This document shows positions 18,360 through 26,820 of a DNA stretch of 64,000 nt, piece by piece. The position numbers and the translations under genes are program-made. Below the pieces are notes generated by a model. The model did no database searches, was not told where the DNA came from, and saw only the letters and a list, made by a program, of their open reading frames with translations. The stretch comes from Bin80 sp965220365 (lineage in GTDB: Bacteria; Bacteroidota; Rhodothermia; Rhodothermales; Bin80), in NCBI GenBank assembly GCA_965220365.1, contig OZ244823.1, forward strand, positions 1,674,001 through 1,738,000, read 5' to 3'. The first letter of the stretch is position 1. Each line of letters opens with the position of its first letter.

Positions 18360-19451
18360 TCACAGGTCGAAGTCGTACCCGTAGACATATTCTTCAAACA
18401 GTGAAGACACATACAAGTAACCTCCATGCAGGAGGAAATCTGCAGCGGCAATATTTTTTCTTTCTTCCGGGTCATTAATGGGGCGGAAGATGATTTTTCT
18501 TGCAAGTTCGTAATTGTCCCCAGACAAATCAAAAATATAATTATCAATCCTATGTGCTCTTGCAACTAGGTAACGGGAGTTTATGAACGTTACCGTCTCT
18601 ATAAAACTGAAAGTTCCAGGCTCAGAAACTCCGGCGGGAGCTCCACCGGGGATACCTAAAGGCTCAAAATTACGGACATCTTCTCCCTCAAAGCGAATCG
18701 TCCGAAGATGCCTAAACTGATCGTCGTAAACAAAGATGTATGGGAGTCCCCTATATGCCAAGGCAATTCGATTCCCTTCAGGAGCAATCGTTACAATGTT
18801 GGCGTCTTCTCCTGACCGATCAGGCAGATCTAAAACAGGAAGTAATTCCCCGGACTGAATCCAGGCATAAGGGGGAGAGGCACTGCGAGTACAAATTAAC
18901 CAATCTCTCTCTGGACATGTCACAAACACATATTCGGGGGAAACCGAGAATCTTCGCTGGTACCTTCTAGAGGAAGAGAACGAATTGACAAAATCAAACT
19001 TCTCCGTGAACACCTGTATACGCTCCTGATCCCTAGTGAATACGTGCGAGCCGTTGTACTGCAGTCCGTCCAAATAAGTAAACTCGCCAGGACCTTTTCC
19101 GGGTCCGCCAATTTTCCGGCTAAGATAACCATCTGTCCCTACCGCAAAGATGGCTTCAGATTGACGATCAGAGATATAAATACTATCTCCTATCGCGATC
19201 ATGTTCTGTGGTCTGCCAAGGATTAGCGAGTCAGTCGGGATGCCTAATCTGGTACTAGCAATCCATCTTTCCGCTTCAACATCCGTATTGACCACGAAGT
19301 GGGGAACAGAAGTTAATAAGCTGTCAATGATCGGAGAATCTTCAAATCTAGTAAGAGGTGTCTCCCCGCTCTGACATGCTGCAAGGGTCAATAAAAGAGA
19401 CAATATTCCCACATGCCCGCAACGGAAGAGGGAAGAATAAACGAATCTCAT
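18360..19451 (-). CDS. 6-bladed beta-propeller lipoprotein (locus A)
   Basis: A protein of 363 aa. The lipoprotein signal ends LLLTLAACQSG, with the acylated Cys at about 26. The rest is a six-bladed propeller: DSIYISDRQSEAIFAV, the hallmark GGPGKGPGEFTYLDGLQ, RIQVFTEKFDFV, GNRIALAYRGLPYIFVYDDQ, and GGYLYVSSLFEEYVYGYDF. Same family as the protein at 30062-31120 (GNGGKGPGEFSDW). It lies just downstream of a small exported Cys-containing peptide (51 bp gap), repeating the peptide-then-propeller order of locus B. Probably periplasmic or surface-exposed; ligand unknown. Confidence 0.82.
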   Translation of the reverse strand: MRFVYSSLFRCGHVGILSLLLTLAACQSGETPLTRFEDSPIIDSLLTSVPHFVVNTDVEAERWIASTRLGIPTDSLILGRPQNMIAIGDSIYISDRQSEAIFAVGTDGYLSRKIGGPGKGPGEFTYLDGLQYNGSHVFTRDQERIQVFTEKFDFVNSFSSSRRYQRRFSVSPEYVFVTCPERDWLICTRSASPPYAWIQSGELLPVLDLPDRSGEDANIVTIAPEGNRIALAYRGLPYIFVYDDQFRHLRTIRFEGEDVRNFEPLGIPGGAPAGVSEPGTFSFIETVTFINSRYLVARAHRIDNYIFDLSGDNYELARKIIFRPINDPEERKNIAAADFLLHGGYLYVSSLFEEYVYGYDFDL

Positions 19452-19502
19452 CTATACTATTCTCGACTTACTGTGGAGGTATTGCTCAGTGAGCAACTTA
19501 TA

Positions 19503-19730
19503 CTACTCAAATACGATGGAAACACCGCACAGACTACCTCCCCAAGCTTCGTCCCTACCACCTTCCCAAGAGCCAGCCTCTCCGCAATCAATTACCATGT
19601 CCCACGAATCTGGAGTAACCGTAACAGTGGTTACACACTCGCCATTGTCACAGGTGAGTACAACCTCGGGCCCAGCGCCAGCAGTCTGCCCAGAAAGAAC
19701 ACCCCCGAGGAGGAAAATATGCTTACGCAT
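19503..19730 (-). CDS. Small exported Cys-containing peptide (locus A)
   Basis: 75 aa from ATG 19730 (MRKHIFLLGGVLSGQTAGAG); a TTG nine bases upstream is also in frame. A short hydrophobic N-terminus suggests export, followed by a mature part with four Cys (LTCDNGECVTT, VIDCGEAGS, SLCGVSIVFE). Its position immediately upstream of a beta-propeller lipoprotein parallels the Cys-rich peptides at 29460-30024, and the layout recalls Bacteroidota short precursor peptides (NVEALA type) beside propeller proteins. The similarity is of layout, not of clear sequence. Function unknown. Confidence 0.5.
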   Translation of the reverse strand: MRKHIFLLGGVLSGQTAGAGPEVVLTCDNGECVTTVTVTPDSWDMVIDCGEAGSWEGGRDEAWGGSLCGVSIVFE

Positions 19731-19739
19731 TCGATACAA

Positions 19740-21040
19740 AAAAGCTTTTTCATTTTCAAAATGAGTTAGTTATTGTTTGAGACCGAGCCAAAGATAGGAA
19801 AAATAATGATTCTAAAAACAGCCCTCAAAAAAAATCGCAATCTATGGGATGAGTTCGAAATCAGGGGCATGGATTACCCCATGTCAAAACGGTCATCGTT
19901 TTGGAGGAGATCACCATAATCCGCCAGATCATACGAACGTATCGAAAAAAGACAAGTGGCCGCGGATGATCCGATGAGGGAAAGTTTGACACTGGGATCA
20001 TGAAGCGATACCACCGTATTTCGTCCTTCTCGGTTGCTTTCAAATTTCGCTTGATCGTATTCCCAGTGTGGTTTAGGCAAAATGAACAGCTGGATATATA
20101 ACCTTGTTGTGGGAGGATGGCGCGAATGCAACGCAAGCATCATTACGCCTTAATAACCTGGACCGTTTAGTGCCATTTTCCCTCGGTCTGGAGAATTGTT
20201 ACATGAACGGATATTATGTCATGCTCGCGAGTAAGTGGAGGTTCCACTTTGGAGAACCACTGAATCTTGAATGTTGTCCAAGTGCATCATGGCAGAACAG
20301 AACTCCGACCCGTTTGGCCAATTCCCCCGAGTCTCACAGTTGCTTTGGCAGTCTGGATCAAGGCGGATGAAGCAAAGGAACTCAATAAGGATTCCCTGGA
20401 AGAGGCAAAGATCTGGGCCGAAACCAGTCTCGAGTGGTGACAGAACGAACGTTCAGGCAAGCTTGTGAAAGTCGCACCACATATGTAGGAATTCCGCCTT
20501 CCAGATCCATGTATTCATCCGTCCAGTAGATGACCGGGGGCATTTGCCCCATAAAAATGCTTTTCTGGCCCTGATAGACTTCGAAAGTAGCATCAGTCCC
20601 ACGAAGGCACCATGAACTGGCTCGGTGTGGGATCAAATCCAGAAAAGATCAAAAGGACGCTCAGCTAGGGATACATGTGCGGGATGTATAGGCGGCGCCT
20701 GGAGAAAACAGAATTAAAAGCTTGGGGACGGTGAGGGAAACAAGAGGACGGGTCGACGAACGGGCAAAACACAAACAGGGGTAAGTTCATCCCTCGAGAC
20801 TGCTGCAGAACCAGAAGCACCATTGGGAGCAGCTCAGCCAGTGGGCATCCAGATCCGAAACCAACTGTAGGACACCCTACATCTGCTACGGAAAACCGAG
20901 CGCATCTGGAACACGTCAAATGGGAACGGGGCGATAGGGACAAACTGGCAAAGATACTCCTAAAAAAAACGGAGAAGGTCGTCAGCAGAATCTCAAAAAT
21001 TGGCCTCATCTCTGACTGCGACCTCGTGGTCGCTAAGCAG
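19740..21040. other. Gene-poor, apparently decayed stretch
   Basis: About 1.3 kb without an intact gene. Short protein-like pieces occur: a frameshifted ORF at 20289-20440 (separate entry); minus-strand TDATFEVYQGQKSIFMGQMP near 20500-20600; and a plus-strand frame near 20900-21096 reading ENRAHLEHVKWERGDRDKLA that runs into the 3' end of the DUF4159 gene. None was assigned to a family. It looks like the residue of lost genes. Confidence 0.45.
20289..20440 (+). pseudogene. Short ORF broken by a one-base deletion in a C run
   Basis: ATG 20289 opens MAEQNSDPFGQFP. If the following CCCCC had one more C the frame would continue PSLTVALAVWIKADEAKELN and KDSLEEAKIWAETSLEW to TGA at 20438-20440, about 50 aa. 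The reconstructed product has a hydrophobic segment then a charged helix. This could be decay, a sequencing error or chance. Confidence 0.25.
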
Positions 21041-21793
21041 TTAATGAGTAAGGGTATAAAAGATGAAGTTAATTGCCATCTGGAAGCTTACCGTTGAAGC
21101 AGACCCTAAATTGCGTCCTCCCGGCCATTCCCAGCCATCCCCAATATCCTGGTTATAGCAGATGATAATCATCGGTCTGCCTGCATCATCAAATACAGCG
21201 TAGTAGATATCATCTTCTGGTGCAAAACGCATTCCGCCCCAACGCCAGGAGCCGCCGTTTTTCGTGGAAATAGCTGCATCCGGGTCAATATCGTAGTAGA
21301 TCTGCCATATTGGATGATCAGCAGTTAGCTCGATCGGCTCGCGGTCCGGGTAAACCCGCTTGATATTGTCATACATATTATTCCACTGCGGTCCGGTATA
21401 TCCGCGTCCATAGTCATGAAAATCGTCAATAATCAAGAACCCGCCCCGGTCAAGATAGCGTCTTAGATTCTCTACCTCTTGTTCATTTGTGCGCCAATAC
21501 CCGGGCTCGGTCAAGTAGAGTACCGCGTATTCAAAAATAGTGGAATCTTTTAATGAAACCACCACCGGTGGTCCTTCCAGTTGGAGCCCGGTAGTACGGC
21601 TGATCGCTTCATGCAGATTATACTCTGCTGTGGGATAGTCCGTAGCCCAAGCGCTTTCTCGGAATCCTGGATGACTCTCATACCAAACGCGTGCAAATTG
21701 AAAACCCGCGTCCTGTCCACTTGTAGGCAGCGCACATGCGATGCTCAGGAATAGATAAATTCCCAGATTTACGGCGAAGCCCCGATTGAGCAT
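21041..21793 (-). CDS. DUF4159 domain protein, exported
   Basis: A protein of 250 aa with a signal peptide (LGIYLFLSIACALPTSGQD). The DUF4159 core follows: FQFARVWYESHPGFRESAWA, FEYAVLYLTEPGYWRTNEQE, LRRYLDRGGFLIIDDFHDYG, ELTADHPIWQIYYDI and GDGWEWPGG. The fold resembles the glutamine-amidotransferase-like domain, and family members occur beside MoxR/DUF58 surface-assembly genes, though none is present here. Start at ATG 21793; it sits 23 bp downstream of the aminotransferase gene on the same strand. Exact function unknown. Confidence 0.82.
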   Translation of the reverse strand: MLNRGFAVNLGIYLFLSIACALPTSGQDAGFQFARVWYESHPGFRESAWATDYPTAEYNLHEAISRTTGLQLEGPPVVVSLKDSTIFEYAVLYLTEPGYWRTNEQEVENLRRYLDRGGFLIIDDFHDYGRGYTGPQWNNMYDNIKRVYPDREPIELTADHPIWQIYYDIDPDAAISTKNGGSWRWGGMRFAPEDDIYYAVFDDAGRPMIIICYNQDIGDGWEWPGGRNLGSASTVSFQMAINFIFYTLTH

Positions 21794-21816
21794 ATTGTTA
21801 TGGAGGTACTATCGAG

Positions 21817-22908
21817 TTAGCGGTTCATGACTTTTGCAAATGCATCAAAGAATTGCGACATTTCATCGTCAGTTCCGATGCTTAGACGACACCAATCCAG
21901 ATAAGGCGGGAACGGGCGTCCAACCAGGATACCATGGGAAGCCATTGATTGCTGAAATTCTTCAATGGGGCGACCGAGATGGAAAAGTACGAAGTTAGTA
22001 TGCGATTCAACAACGGGGTGCCCAAGCTCCCGTAGTCTGCGAGTGGTTTCAATACGACTGTTTTCGATTTGAGTTCTACTGTAATTCAGAAATCGGCGAT
22101 CCTCAAGGGAGGCGATGGCAGCCCGGAGCGCCATAATATTGATGTTGATCGCCGTACGGTAATTACGGAGACGCTCTGCAATGTCTGGACGAGCCAGAGC
22201 GTAGCCCACGCGTAACCCGGCCAAGCCATAGACCTTGGAAAAAGTTCGCGATACGATTACATTGGCTCCCGCTTTGACAAGAGGTACAGCACTGCTGTAG
22301 CGGGGGTGAGTAACCAATTCGTAGTAAGCCTCATCAACCAAGATCACAGATCGCCGGGAAACCCGAGTACAAAACTCGGCGAGTTCGTCCTTGTCACAAA
22401 TCGTTCCTGTGGGATTATTTGGATTGCAAACAAAAACCAGCTTTACATTCTGGGTTGTTCGGGAATCCATAAGAGTAAGGTCAATACTCTTGTCTGCTTT
22501 AAGGGGGACACGATGAACCCGTGCTTCAATGGAGTTTGCATAGTTCTCCAGTCCCTCGTATGTGGGGTGTGCGGTGACGATTTCACCACCACCAAGGCCA
22601 TATGCCATTGCTGTCATGCGGAGAATTTCACTGGACCCGGCCCCCAAAACGACATGTTCCGGTCGAAGTCCTTCGCGAGCGGCAATCATAGCCTCCAGAC
22701 TGCGGTAATGGGGGTGAGGATAGAGGTTGGTTTCATCCAGTGTCTCCAACATTGTCGTCCGTACAGAATGACCAGGGGCATAGGGGTTCTCATTGCTGTG
22801 AAGACGAATCGGGGTTTGATCCGATCTTTGAGGCGTGGGGGTAAAGCCGGGCAGAAGCGGCAAGGCAGTACCTGCAATACCAAGGCGAATCCAGTCACGA
22901 CGGTTCAT
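21817..22908 (-). CDS. Exported PLP-dependent aminotransferase (HisC-like, fold type I)
   Basis: A protein of 363 aa. The N-terminus MNRRDWIRLGIAGTALPLLP is a Tat-type signal (twin Arg then a hydrophobic stretch). The catalytic domain resembles histidinol-phosphate aminotransferase: HSNENPYAPG, FVCNPNNPTGT, ILVDEAYYELV, and the PLP lysine in SRTFSKVYGLAGLRVGYA. A Tat signal on this enzyme suggests export as a folded holoenzyme, so histidine biosynthesis is unlikely to be its role. It stands 35 bp downstream of the Gfo/Idh/MocA oxidoreductase on the same strand. The substrate is unknown. Confidence 0.85.
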   Translation of the reverse strand: MNRRDWIRLGIAGTALPLLPGFTPTPQRSDQTPIRLHSNENPYAPGHSVRTTMLETLDETNLYPHPHYRSLEAMIAAREGLRPEHVVLGAGSSEILRMTAMAYGLGGGEIVTAHPTYEGLENYANSIEARVHRVPLKADKSIDLTLMDSRTTQNVKLVFVCNPNNPTGTICDKDELAEFCTRVSRRSVILVDEAYYELVTHPRYSSAVPLVKAGANVIVSRTFSKVYGLAGLRVGYALARPDIAERLRNYRTAININIMALRAAIASLEDRRFLNYSRTQIENSRIETTRRLRELGHPVVESHTNFVLFHLGRPIEEFQQSMASHGILVGRPFPPYLDWCRLSIGTDDEMSQFFDAFAKVMNR

Positions 22909-22943
22909 AATGTAGGGGTTTTAAGATGTTGTTGGATAGATGA

Positions 22944-23957
22944 TCAGGGGGCGGTCAGGTGTTCGCAGGGGATCCATGTATTAGTCTGTGCGCTTTGAAA
23001 ACATGCATCGATGACTCTCATATTGTTCAAAGAGTCGGCAATTGGAGTACAAAGTGGCTCCCCGTCAATTACAGCGGCCGCGAATGCATCACATTGCTCT
23101 GAGAATTGATTTGCCGGTCCCAGAGTGTGAATCGTCCGTTCCAGGTCTTGCTGGAGATCCAAATATGCGGGTTCATCTGGAGGGATGTTGAATGGAGTTT
23201 GAAGCGTAATCTTCCCTTTACTACCCACAAGTGTGACATGCTCAGCTCTTTGGATCTGTGTCCCACAGACGACAGTGGCACTACCCTGAGCAAAATCCAA
23301 CAGAGCGGTCGTAAATGTGTCTGTTCTGAATTGAGGATGTCGTTCAGTGTGTGCACATACTCGCTTGGGCTCCGAACCATATAGCCAGCGAGCAACAGAA
23401 ATTCCGTAGCAGCCAATATCCATGAGCGCTCCACCGCCAAACTCCAACTTATTCCGAATGTTATCTGGATCCCTGTTATCATAGGAAAAGTGAACGTGAA
23501 CACTTCGCAACTCACCGATATAATTGGAGCGAACCCATTCGCGAGTACGCATCCACTGCGGGTGGTGGCGGTACATAAATGCCTCCGCAATAAGTTGTTT
23601 GGGATACTGTCTAGATACGTTTAGAAGACGCTGTACATCTATTTCATTGAGTCCTAATGGTTTCTCACACAACACATGTTTTCCTGCTTCAATGGCTTTA
23701 CAAGTCCATTCAACATGCAAGTGATTTGGTAACGGGATGTAGATGGCATCAATCGTATCCAGTTGGATCAGGTCGTGATAGGTAGGACAGATTGTGGGAA
23801 TCTGATGAGTTTCAGCGACTTGCTGTGCTAGGTCAGGATTTCTGGAGGCAATGGCGACTACTGTTCCGCGTTGGCTATCCTGAATAGCGGGAATCACTTT
23901 CTGTTTCGCAATGCGGGCGCTTGAGAGGATTCCCCAACGAAGACTTACTCCATTCAT
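22944..23957 (-). CDS. Gfo/Idh/MocA family oxidoreductase
   Basis: A protein of 337 aa with an N-terminal NAD(P)-binding fold (LRWGILSSARIAKQKVIPAI) and the family signature CEKPLGLNEIDVQRLL. The C-terminal alpha/beta domain contains GGGALMDIGCYGISVARWLYG, which holds the conserved DxGxY. Cytosolic dehydrogenase acting on a sugar or inositol-type substrate, or trans-1,2-dihydrobenzene-diol; the particular substrate cannot be told. First gene of a leftward group with the aminotransferase and DUF4159 protein. Confidence 0.87.
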   Translation of the reverse strand: MNGVSLRWGILSSARIAKQKVIPAIQDSQRGTVVAIASRNPDLAQQVAETHQIPTICPTYHDLIQLDTIDAIYIPLPNHLHVEWTCKAIEAGKHVLCEKPLGLNEIDVQRLLNVSRQYPKQLIAEAFMYRHHPQWMRTREWVRSNYIGELRSVHVHFSYDNRDPDNIRNKLEFGGGALMDIGCYGISVARWLYGSEPKRVCAHTERHPQFRTDTFTTALLDFAQGSATVVCGTQIQRAEHVTLVGSKGKITLQTPFNIPPDEPAYLDLQQDLERTIHTLGPANQFSEQCDAFAAAVIDGEPLCTPIADSLNNMRVIDACFQSAQTNTWIPCEHLTAP

Positions 23958-24320
23958 GATTGGTAAATTCAGCGTGTGAAATCAGTGAATTCTATGCGTG
24001 AGGGAAAACAGCTATAGGTGCCTGTCTGAGGATTCTCAACTGACTTAAATGCTATAGTATCCAAAGATTGTACTAAATGGATATGTGGGATTGTTGGATA
24101 GGGGCGGGCATACGGGGAGTTGTACAATGGTCCACATAGTGAGATTGGGATCTCATTTGAGAATAGATGAAAAAATAGAATTACGAAAAAAGACCTGTGT
24201 TCGTATCCCATGAGAAATCACGCAGAGTAGACTAAAGTTGTCCGATAAGGCTTTTATGGCCACTGTTTTATCTGGAATCAGTGTATATCAACTGTCTTTG
24301 TTCAGACACTATCATAAGAT
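23958..24320. other. Intergenic, nothing recognised
   Basis: A 363-bp A/T-rich gap between two leftward genes, presumably containing the promoter of the oxidoreductase operon. The only frame (80 codons on the minus strand) lacks coding character. Confidence 0.4.
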
Positions 24321-24782
24321 CTAATGGAGTACTTTTCTTAATGCGTCCCCACAGGTGAGTCGGTCAATAAAGTGATTCTTATCTCCAAAACGGACTATAT
24401 TCGATCGTTTTCTCAGGAGGGTTCTTTGAGCTTTGGGCAAACTACCTGATACTAGAACGGCCCGAAAATTTTGAACATCCACAACCGAAGTCCACTCTTC
24501 AGCGATGTTGGTGGCAGCCTGAAGTTGTTGTGCAGATTTTTGGACATTCGGTTCCCCCTTCTTCATCTCTATTGATATGATCCAACCGCCAGAATCGTCC
24601 GATGCAAACAAGAAGTCAGCACGTTTGGAATCATCTGCTGTTTCGATCTTATCCAAGTCAATGATCACATTCGGCCTTGGAAGCTTGTCCTTAAGGAGAC
24701 GGCATCCTTCTTTCTTTAGCGGGAGACGGTGGATAGCTTCTTGTGGAGCGTGTTTCCCGAAAAGAGCAACAACTGTATCCAT
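24321..24782 (-). CDS. Probable PD-(D/E)xK nuclease partner of an AAA ATPase
   Basis: 153 aa from ATG 24782, chosen because it starts 1 bp after the ATPase stop; a longer frame from 24878 would overlap the ATPase by 95 bp. RADFLFASDD then WIISIEMKKGEP give Asp56...Glu72-x-Lys74 in a beta-hairpin context, the core of restriction-endonuclease-like nucleases. The C-terminal AVLVSGSLPKAQRTLLRKRS could be a DNA-contacting helix-strand. No family name is recognised. The tight coupling to an OLD/AAA_15-like ATPase points to a two-gene defence or DNA-processing module. The nuclease call is inference from the motif. Confidence 0.55.
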   Translation of the reverse strand: MDTVVALFGKHAPQEAIHRLPLKKEGCRLLKDKLPRPNVIIDLDKIETADDSKRADFLFASDDSGGWIISIEMKKGEPNVQKSAQQLQAATNIAEEWTSVVDVQNFRAVLVSGSLPKAQRTLLRKRSNIVRFGDKNHFIDRLTCGDALRKVLH

Positions 24783-24783
24783 A

Positions 24784-26304
24784 TTAGCTGTCAAGCTGAC
24801 GGGAAATCTTCGCCCAATTGTTATGCAATGCAGTTGCAACATCATCAAAACCTGTGGGGTAAAGCCCTGATTCGTCAAGATCTATCTGCGACACGGTTGA
24901 GCCGCTAGGGAGGGTTCCTTGTTGAAACAGCCAAGCGCCTACCTTGTCTGAATGTAGCGCAACTCTACCCCCGTCAATTTTAACACGTTCAGATAGTGGT
25001 AGGTCTGATAGCCTGACTAAGTTCGCCAGCTCTTCCAACACCCATTCGCTATGAGTGGTAATAATGATGCGAATTCCCGCATTCACCATTGCCGCCAGTT
25101 GACGCGTGAATTGAACTTGTATAGAGGGGTGCAAATGAGATTCAGGCTCCTCAATAATCAGTACATCACCGGGGCTAACTTGATGACGTAGGTACAGCAG
25201 AACAGGGGCAAGTTCCGATACCATTGACGATGCATTATTTAGTGGCAAGGTCTCGGGCCACCCACTCCGGCGGTAACTGAATTGAGGATAGTTTGTTGTT
25301 TCTGATCTTTCAGTTTTTATAGAGCCATTTAGTATATCTTCCTCAATTTCGTCACAAATTTCGAGAATGTCTTTGTGCCAATCAGTATTTTGTCCCCGAA
25401 GTGAAGGATCATCAATAGCTATCAATTTTTTTAAAAAATCTACAATGATTCCAGAAAGAAGTGGCATATCTCGTATCTGATCTATCTCAGTCATTGCAAT
25501 ATTGCCCAAGGCTGCACTGACCACCGCCTTGTGCGCATGCATGATTCCTGTTCGGTCTGCGGGGAGGTAATAGGCAGATTGGGCAAATGGCTTGCAGACA
25601 TCACGAGCAAGATATTCTGCCATGAGGGTTAGCAAGCGCATTGCTGTACGATCAGATTCAAAAGAATTTCCGAATAATTCTCTCTGCAACGAAAATGGCC
25701 GTATCCACAGACGGTGAAACATTGCATTGATAAAATCCTCCCGAAGCTTTAGCACCATTCCCTCGGGGATGATCGTCTCAAACGCTGTTTCGTCGGATCC
25801 CAAGGTCAAGCGATGTTCAGGAGCTTTGCCGCCATCAACCGGCATTGCACGTAAAATGATGTGAGAATCGCCATTCACATCCCAGCGGCGAAGTGATTTT
25901 GCTTCAAGACCAAAACACCTGCCAATTTCGTCTTCTAGCCCAGTGCCAGATATATTGCGAAACTTTTTCCGTAAGGTGGCTGCAAGTTGTTCTGTGAGTA
26001 TAATTTCATCTTGACCCTTGAAGCCATGTGCTTCATACAAAGTCCATCGACTATCCATTTTCTTCTGCAAATCTCTCAGATCACAAAGGGTATCCTGTGT
26101 AATGGAGTCTTGAGGTGCTGAGAAAAAGCTTCGCGGATAGCTGCCAAAGTAGCGATGCAGTGCATAGATCAGGATCGCCAAATACGACTTTCCCGTGTTA
26201 CTTGGACCGATGAATACGGATAACGGGTGGAGTTTGATATCCGCCTTCTGTATTGGTCCAAAGTTCGTTACCGTAAGTTCAGGATGATCTCCAATTGTGG
26301 CCAT
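24784..26304 (-). CDS. AAA_15/OLD-like ATPase
   Basis: A protein of 506 aa. Walker A is G33-PSNTGKS40 after LTVTNFGPIQKADIKLHPLS, the standard start of AAA_15/AAA_21 (OLD-like, SMC-type) ATPases. Walker B is DVLIIEEPESHLHP with the D-loop, and the H-switch is IIITTHSEWVLEELANLV. There is no C-terminal TOPRIM nuclease domain, which OLD proteins have; the nuclease function seems to be in the separate small gene just downstream. Related ATPases serve in Gabija, Septu, PARIS and retron defence systems. First gene of the pair; the promoter lies in 26305-26450. Confidence 0.85.
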   Translation of the reverse strand: MATIGDHPELTVTNFGPIQKADIKLHPLSVFIGPSNTGKSYLAILIYALHRYFGSYPRSFFSAPQDSITQDTLCDLRDLQKKMDSRWTLYEAHGFKGQDEIILTEQLAATLRKKFRNISGTGLEDEIGRCFGLEAKSLRRWDVNGDSHIILRAMPVDGGKAPEHRLTLGSDETAFETIIPEGMVLKLREDFINAMFHRLWIRPFSLQRELFGNSFESDRTAMRLLTLMAEYLARDVCKPFAQSAYYLPADRTGIMHAHKAVVSAALGNIAMTEIDQIRDMPLLSGIIVDFLKKLIAIDDPSLRGQNTDWHKDILEICDEIEEDILNGSIKTERSETTNYPQFSYRRSGWPETLPLNNASSMVSELAPVLLYLRHQVSPGDVLIIEEPESHLHPSIQVQFTRQLAAMVNAGIRIIITTHSEWVLEELANLVRLSDLPLSERVKIDGGRVALHSDKVGAWLFQQGTLPSGSTVSQIDLDESGLYPTGFDDVATALHNNWAKISRQLDS

Positions 26305-26820
26305 ATGTGAGTCACCACTATATCTTTGTGAATTCTGTCAGAATTTTGTGTACAAAAAAAAACTGGTAGAATTTTCCCCGATTCCACGACTCAAGAACAA
26401 AGAAAGATTCGCACTTCAACAAATATAGTAAAAGCGATCTTAGAGGAGATGTTGCAGAGGGATCCTGCGGGGCTGGGAATCCATATCACGAAGAAGCCCG
26501 AGACAGAATGCTTTCCTAAGATGGTTGCTTTTATGGGCGGGTAGAGTCTCCACAATTAGTGAAATTAGTGAGAAAAACTTTGCTTTTTTGATGGTACAAT
26601 TTCAGGGACATCCCGCTCATCTCTGATAGGGCTTAGGAACCGGGGACCTGATTCTGTCCGCTCTTCCAGCACTAAGTACGTGTATCAAGTGAAATTCAGG
26701 AAGTGCAATAAACACTTTCTGAGCTTCACTTCCCGTACTGGGGCACTGATATGGATTTGGTAATATAGCTCGCAATCTAGGGGCTTCACAATTTAAATGG
26801 CATGGTGTCAGATTGGGCTA
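26305..26820. other. Intergenic with one large hairpin
   Basis: A 516-bp gap between the ATPase start and the DUF1080 stop. No gene was recognised. It holds the 65-bp inverted repeat described separately and presumably the promoter for the ATPase/nuclease pair. Confidence 0.5.
26675..26739. repeat. Long imperfect inverted repeat/hairpin
   Basis: Arms 26687-26705 and 26713-26731 pair at 16 of 19 positions around a 7-nt CAATAAA loop. An outer pair AGTACG (26675-26680) and CGTACT (26734-26739) extends the structure after an asymmetric internal loop. No T tract follows on either strand, so it is not a classic terminator. It lies about 80 bp beyond the stop of the DUF1080 gene; it could be a processing signal, a small RNA or a minimal mobile-element relic. 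Confidence 0.5.

Noticed and set aside
19413..19769. Plus-strand 118-codon frame over the locus A peptide
   Set aside because: Overlaps the better-supported minus-strand peptide and propeller start and has no signal or domain.
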